Assembly: GCA_036571765.1 (NCBI GenBank)
Contig: BROE01000022.1
Location: 7,110,377 to 7,174,376, forward strand
Length of the DNA stretch: 64,000 bases
Source: Plecoglossus altivelis
Taxonomy: Eukaryota > Chordata > Actinopteri > Osmeriformes > Plecoglossidae
Direction: 5' to 3'
Part shown: positions 60,301 to 64,000 of the stretch, in pieces
Layout: each line of letters opens with the position of its first letter
Numbering within the stretch: the stretch's first letter is position 1
Translations under genes and position numbers: made by a program
The notes under the pieces: model-generated
Seen by the model: the letters and a program-made list of their open reading frames with translations, nothing else
Database searches by the model: none
Told to the model about the DNA's origin: nothing

Positions 60301-60552
60301 CTGAATTAGTTCAGTAAATTCAAAGAAATAGCCAAGTACAATAGTGACAGCTTCCAGACATTAACGTGAACATTGATTGTTTCCTACCGTTGACCAGAAG
60401 TGTCAGAGAAAGTTTGTAGGCATCCACCATTATTCAAAATACATTTCTAAAGTATACCATTCAAAAGTAGCATCACTAGCAGCTCACCTTTCATCGAAAA
60501 GAGACATGACCACCACGATGCACATCAGACGAGTGATTGAAAATTCCATCAT
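48388..60552 (-). CDS. wnt10a: Wnt10a secreted signalling protein
   Basis: This is a secreted lipid-modified ligand of Frizzled/LRP receptors, important in tooth, skin-appendage and fin development. Exons on the reverse strand are 60552-60488, 58857-58592, 56024-55651 and 48912-48388. Phases join into 409 residues plus TGA (human WNT10A 417). Residues 1-17 are a hydrophobic signal peptide (ITRLMCIVVVMSLF), then ILNANTVCLTLPGLNRRQLE, the NCSS glycosylation site, GVVHAVANACSMGKLKACGC, DSWEWGGCSPDVDFGEKFS and ARMRLHNNRVGRQ. KCKCHGTSGSCQLKTCW carries the palmitoleoylated serine (Ser251). The C-terminal cysteine domain ends EECRITEWVSVCK. LNANTVCLTLPGL and the length between exons mark Wnt10a rather than Wnt10b. 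Residues 295-319 are a His/Asn-rich insert. Two adjacent ATGs open the frame. Confidence 0.97.
48661..48735 (-). other. wnt10a: His/Asn-rich insert within Wnt10a (residues 295-319)
   Basis: This 25-codon stretch contains 14 His, 6 Asn, 3 Gln, 1 Ser and 1 Pro, ending HHHHPH before RRR. The DNA is a GTG/GTT/ATG-rich imperfect triplet repeat on the forward strand. It sits between NRNTGQLD and RRRANINELVYFEKSPDF, where human WNT10A has a Gly/Pro/Ala-rich loop. Triplet expansion in a disordered loop is the likely origin. Confidence 0.85.
48913..55301. other. wnt10a: wnt10a third intron, main part
   Basis: The largest wnt10a intron. It contains a pyrimidine tract (about 49905-50035), poly-G near 53058-53078, a (GGT)n run (53161-53190) and a CA run (55281-55299). 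Open frames at 52695-53108 and 53112-53498 on the reverse strand are unrelated to known families as far as I can tell and partly repeat-driven. Intronic enhancers are possible but not demonstrated. Confidence 0.6.
53161..53190. repeat. (GGT)n trinucleotide repeat
   Basis: Pure GGT run in the third wnt10a intron, about 90 bases downstream (forward sense) of a poly-G stretch at about 53058. Confidence 0.95.
55302..55575 (+). mobile_element. dispersed teleost repeat (non-autonomous element)
   Basis: The block runs from AATGGACTCCATTTATATAGC through CTCAAAGCCCTTT, CAATCACCCATTC, ACACCGATGGTGGTGGAACTG, TCTTGCTCAAGGACACTTC and ATCCTCCTACCTCCTGAGCC. I recognise this succession as a very common dispersed repeat of fish genomes, though I cannot name the family with certainty. 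It has no coding capacity and sits about 75 bases downstream of the donor of wnt10a exon 3, after a CA run. Confidence 0.7.
56025..58591. other. wnt10a: wnt10a second intron
   Basis: 2.6 kb intron. It includes a CTGCC-rich tract (56360-56590) whose forward frames give Pro/Leu/Ala repeats. The rest is complex AT-rich sequence with no separate gene visible. Confidence 0.8.
56360..56590. repeat. CTGCC/TGCCTGCCAG low-complexity tract
   Basis: Degenerate CTGCCTGC and CCAGCCTGGCTGCC repeats over about 230 bases, within the second intron of wnt10a. Confidence 0.8.
58858..60487. other. wnt10a: wnt10a first intron
   Basis: 1.6 kb AT-rich intron between the signal-peptide exon (donor AAG/GTGAGC) and exon 2 (acceptor TTTCAG). 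No separate gene or repeat is seen. Confidence 0.8.
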
Positions 60553-60790
60553 GATCGCTTTTTGACGCCACATAACTGAGAAGGAGTGCGTGAAAGAAGT
60601 TAAATATTCCTTCTAAAAAGAGAGCGCTTTTTGTGTGATCCAAGTTCGTGCCGCGCGCTTCAGAGATGACAGGTCTAATTCAGATTAAGTGCGGATCAAA
60701 TTTGAGATCTGATACAAGCCAAAGCGCCCTACGAGTTTAGGGCAAGTTGCTAGTGGAACGACAAAGTTAACCTGCGGGATATATAAACTT
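60553..60790 (-). promoter_or_regulatory. wnt10a: wnt10a 5' UTR and possible TATA promoter
   Basis: On the reverse strand a TATA-like TTTATATATCC lies at about 60778-60788, which would place the start near 60750 and give a 5' UTR of about 200 bases before the double ATG. This spacing is reasonable, but the motif is nearly symmetric and could be chance. Confidence 0.3.
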
Positions 60791-63700
60791 ACTGAATCAA
60801 GAGATTTAAGTTGGCAGAGATGTCTGAACGCTCTTAAATGCTATCTTACAGTACATCTGCACATTGTCCAACAGCTCCGCCAAGATATTTGCATAGAAAT
60901 ACATCCGAAAGCGATGAGTGTACCCACAGCGCGCACTATCTGGAGTCTCCTTGACTAGTGTGATGTTTTGCTTATGCTGATAGCATTCTAAACTACAGCA
61001 CTTAGCACTTTGCCAGCCCACTTCTACGTCACTGTATGGAGTATAGAGGAGTAGTAAGGTCAAGTGTTTCATGTTGAGTGAGAGAGTTCCAAGATAGCAG
61101 GTCCCCACTTCAGGCTGCAAAAAAAGATTTTTTGGGGAGGAGGATGATGATGATAATGCAAGATAGTTCAAATATTTATTAATAAGCATACATAGACGTT
61201 TTTCCTTCACAAACGGTAAACCATTTGCATACAGGTTGTTAACTATCTGTTTTTAATCAAGTATGAACCAACTAATTTAAGGCATGATGTAAACAATGAA
61301 GTCCTATTCGCTAAACCCCATCATAAGATGTTTTTCATCAAAGACAGATTTTTTTCTGAAGTTTTGATTAAGTTGACAGTATAATGATTGAAAGCTGTAA
61401 AAAAATTTTTTTTTAAAGCACGTACCACTTTTAAGCTGAATCCCGAATCCCAAATGGTTATGACTTATGTCTCATGGCAGGAAGTAGATGTGGGGGCCCG
61501 TTTGGTCTTTTTGGGGCCACAACAGTCATAAACCACAGAGTACAATTACCTTGTGAGTCACAACCCAGTGTCTATGACTCTGTTACAACCTTACACCCCA
61601 AATCCCATCAGACACATTGTGCTGGACGTCTATATTTCCTCCCCGAGAACTAACGGCAAGATGTTGATGCAAGGGGGAGAAAAACAGAAAAATACGTCTC
61701 CCCATCTGGTGTGGCTGGGGCCTCTGCCAGGGGATCTGTGGTAAATACACACACACACACACACGTGCACAAACACACTCTTTTAATAATTTGAAATTGC
61801 TCACTGGAGTATCTGTTCCTGTTTGATTAACTTGATCGTGAGCGCTGTGGGAACATTACAGTTAGTCCCGAATCAACCTTTGCCTCAATGTCCAGAGACC
61901 TTGACTTGGCAGTTCTGTTCACAGTCCCATTATGTGAAGGTCTCTTTCACTGGAAGACTTGCTTGTGACCAGATGGATAGTTTGCTGTCTCACTTTTGTT
62001 CCAGCTAGGCTCGTAGGATGTATGATAGTTCAGGAAATGAAACATATATTTTCTATGTCCTCCTGTCCCAGGACCAGAGCACCTTTGATTTCAGGCCGCA
62101 GTAAATCTGAAGGCAACAATGTGAAATTACTTTATAAATGTCACAGAGGGGAATAAGGAACTTAAGCTTCCTGATTTCTGGCCTTTTTCATTCAGATACA
62201 AAAACGCGTTGCATTATGTTGGAATTTGTTCTTTATACAATACAAAAATCCAACAAAGTAGAAAATTCTAGGATAGTTATGTGTCCTTTTCAAACTTCTA
62301 CTGATTTAGTTCTTCTCAAAACTTCAGTAGTCCTTTAGATGTTTATGTGTCTGATTACGTATTTACGACAAAATTTTAGTTAAAGAAAAGCTGTAGTTTG
62401 CGTAAGACTTGGCATCTAGCAAAGACAATTCCCATGAAATCCAAGCTTAGACAGTACTGTTTCTCAGATGGCAAGACAAATGTCATGGTAACTCCCACTA
62501 TAAAAAAGACATCTCTAACATATAAAGCCATGCAACTGTGCTATTACTTCCGTGAATAGAAAGGAATTTATGGATTTTTAGATAGGAATTTATGGACACA
62601 TCATGAATTCAGTTACATTGTTATAATGTATTGCCATTACGTCAGCTCGAAAGCCCATTGAATTGCCAGTAATTTAGTTTGTATTGTGTTACTAGCAAGA
62701 CACCAAGAGACAATGTTCATTTTTGCTCTCAACTCTCATTGTCAGACTGATAAACGTGTCTATAACATACTTTACACACAGTGACTAGCCAAGGCAAATA
62801 TGTGTACCAGATGTCTGCACTCGACTAACCAGGTGAATTTGCATGTGCAGATAACCGTAAAATACCCCTCCAGTTCAACAACAAGTAATAATGCCCACCC
62901 CATTCGCATGTTACCTCCAACCTGTCAGCTGACACTCCACTCAGACCTGAGTTCAGGTCAAGTTCGTGTTTCATGGAGAGTTTTGACGGGAGTAGAAAGC
63001 GGCAGAGCAGAGGTTAGCCAATTACAAGTCTCTCCTCTAAGGAACTATTTTTGGTTTTCTAACGCGCAAATACCTGAGTGATTGCAGCTGAAGGTTGAGA
63101 AACCACTCAGGAAGAAGCACAGGACAATGTGTAGGAGCAGAACAGAGAAGAAGAAAGCCAGGGTCCAATTATAGGAGCATGCACAAATAATGACGGGGTC
63201 TCAAGGAACAATCTTGAACTACAATGGATGTTTATCATTCAGGCAGCACTGTTGAAATGGGAGAAAGCTGCTGTGCACTTTCCAAGATCCATACTATTGA
63301 AATTCCATGTGCAGCCTTAGAGTGGACAGACAGTAGATATTAGAAGTACCGTCTGGACCAGGTTGGCCTGTTCTTTGACATATACTGAGATACCTTGGCT
63401 GTTGCTGTTTAAATCTGTTCTGATAAAACGGCAAGAATCTGTTGGTCAAGAATATTGTGTTGTTCAGAGAGAGGAGCCAGACACATAGAAACTCTTCCAC
63501 ACCGAAAAACGTAATTGTTTGTAGACATTGCACTGCTGAATTGCTTATGCCGGGTGGAATCTAAAGGTTGGGCCGACCTTGTTGTTGTATCCTGAAGCTG
63601 TGTCGCAATCCTCTGGGTGAAAGCACAGTATGGTCTTAATCAATTAACCAGTGGCAACAGAAAATATCTGGGGGATGAGAGGAACTTTATTTTGGAAGTT

Positions 63701-64000
63701 CTTAGTAGCACACAGAAGGGGCACAAATTCGATGCCTAGGGGGGGGATCTTCAACTTCATGTGATTTTTTTAAACGAGCTGTGCTGGTTTTGTTTTCGTT
63801 TGCGGTGAGAGAGCGAGACAGAGACACAGAGAGAGAGACGGTGACAGAGAGATACAGCAAGCGAGAGAGAGAGAGAGAGAGAGAGAGAAACAGAGACAGA
63901 GAGTGAAAGAGAGACTGAGGAATAGAGAAAGGTACAGAAAGAGATATACTGTCAAAGATTATGTCTAGAATAGTTCTCTATCTAGGGTGGACATGCTTCA
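60791..64000. other. wnt10a upstream region, no gene seen
   Basis: AT-rich complex sequence with a CA run (61746-61764) and a long GA tract near the end (63805-63945). In human 2q35 WNT6 lies upstream of WNT10A on the same strand; no Wnt6 exon falls inside this window. Confidence 0.5.
63805..63945. repeat. (GA)n-rich tract
   Basis: GAGAGA run with a pure core at about 63864-63888, plus CAGAGA and GAAAGA variants. Confidence 0.9.

Noticed and set aside
60806..61210. 134-codon reverse-strand frame upstream of wnt10a
   Set aside because: No match to Wnt6 or any family I know, no clear start or splice context; lies in promoter-proximal AT-rich sequence.
1..64000. Search by eye for tRNA genes, transposase or reverse transcriptase frames, viral remnants, CRISPR arrays
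   Set aside because: None was seen. The sequence is eukaryotic, and the only mobile-element-like segment is the non-coding dispersed repeat in wnt10a.

Overview
The window is vertebrate nuclear DNA, almost certainly from a ray-finned (teleost) fish. Genes have small exons, GT-AG introns, TATA boxes and AATAAA signals, and they sit in long intergenic stretches full of (CA)n, (TC)n and minisatellite repeats. One intronic dispersed repeat carries a core that is common in teleost genomes. I cannot name the species.

Layout, left to right: the last coding exon and 3' UTR of umps (+, 119-~995); a mir-375 locus (+) with its own TATA promoter (promoter about 1405-1550, hairpin 1872-1937); an interrupted tandem duplication (5206-6018); cryba2 (+, coding 7373-9393, four coding exons after a non-coding exon 1); fev/pet1 (+, 12404-14072, three exons); a 30-bp-class minisatellite (17003-17574); the single-exon gene cdk5r2 (-, 20256-21146); a region of about 27 kb with no supported gene but many simple repeats and a few candidate regulatory stretches (21.2-48.4 kb); wnt10a (-, coding 48388-60552, four exons); and upstream flank of wnt10a to the window end, where wnt6 would be expected just outside.

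The order mir-375, cryba2, fev, cdk5r2, wnt10a reproduces human 2q35 (MIR375-CRYBA2-FEV-CDK5R2-WNT10A-WNT6). umps at the left edge is not part of that block in human (UMPS is on 3q21), so a rearrangement boundary lies between umps and mir-375. The block is coherent in biology: miR-375, CRYBA2, FEV and CDK5R2 have all been reported in pancreatic endocrine or neuroendocrine cells. FEV is also the serotonergic-neuron factor, and WNT10A acts in tooth, fin and skin development.

The most useful unlabelled items are the mir-375 hairpin and promoter, a perfect 24-bp palindrome next to a TALE-type 12-mer just downstream of it, a His/Asn-rich insert in Wnt10a, an Asn-rich C-terminus in Fev, and a speculative cysteine-rich open frame at 37.6-37.8 kb. 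No transposase, reverse transcriptase, viral, CRISPR or bacterial gene was seen. Most long open frames here run through simple repeats or lie antisense to real exons and are not genes.
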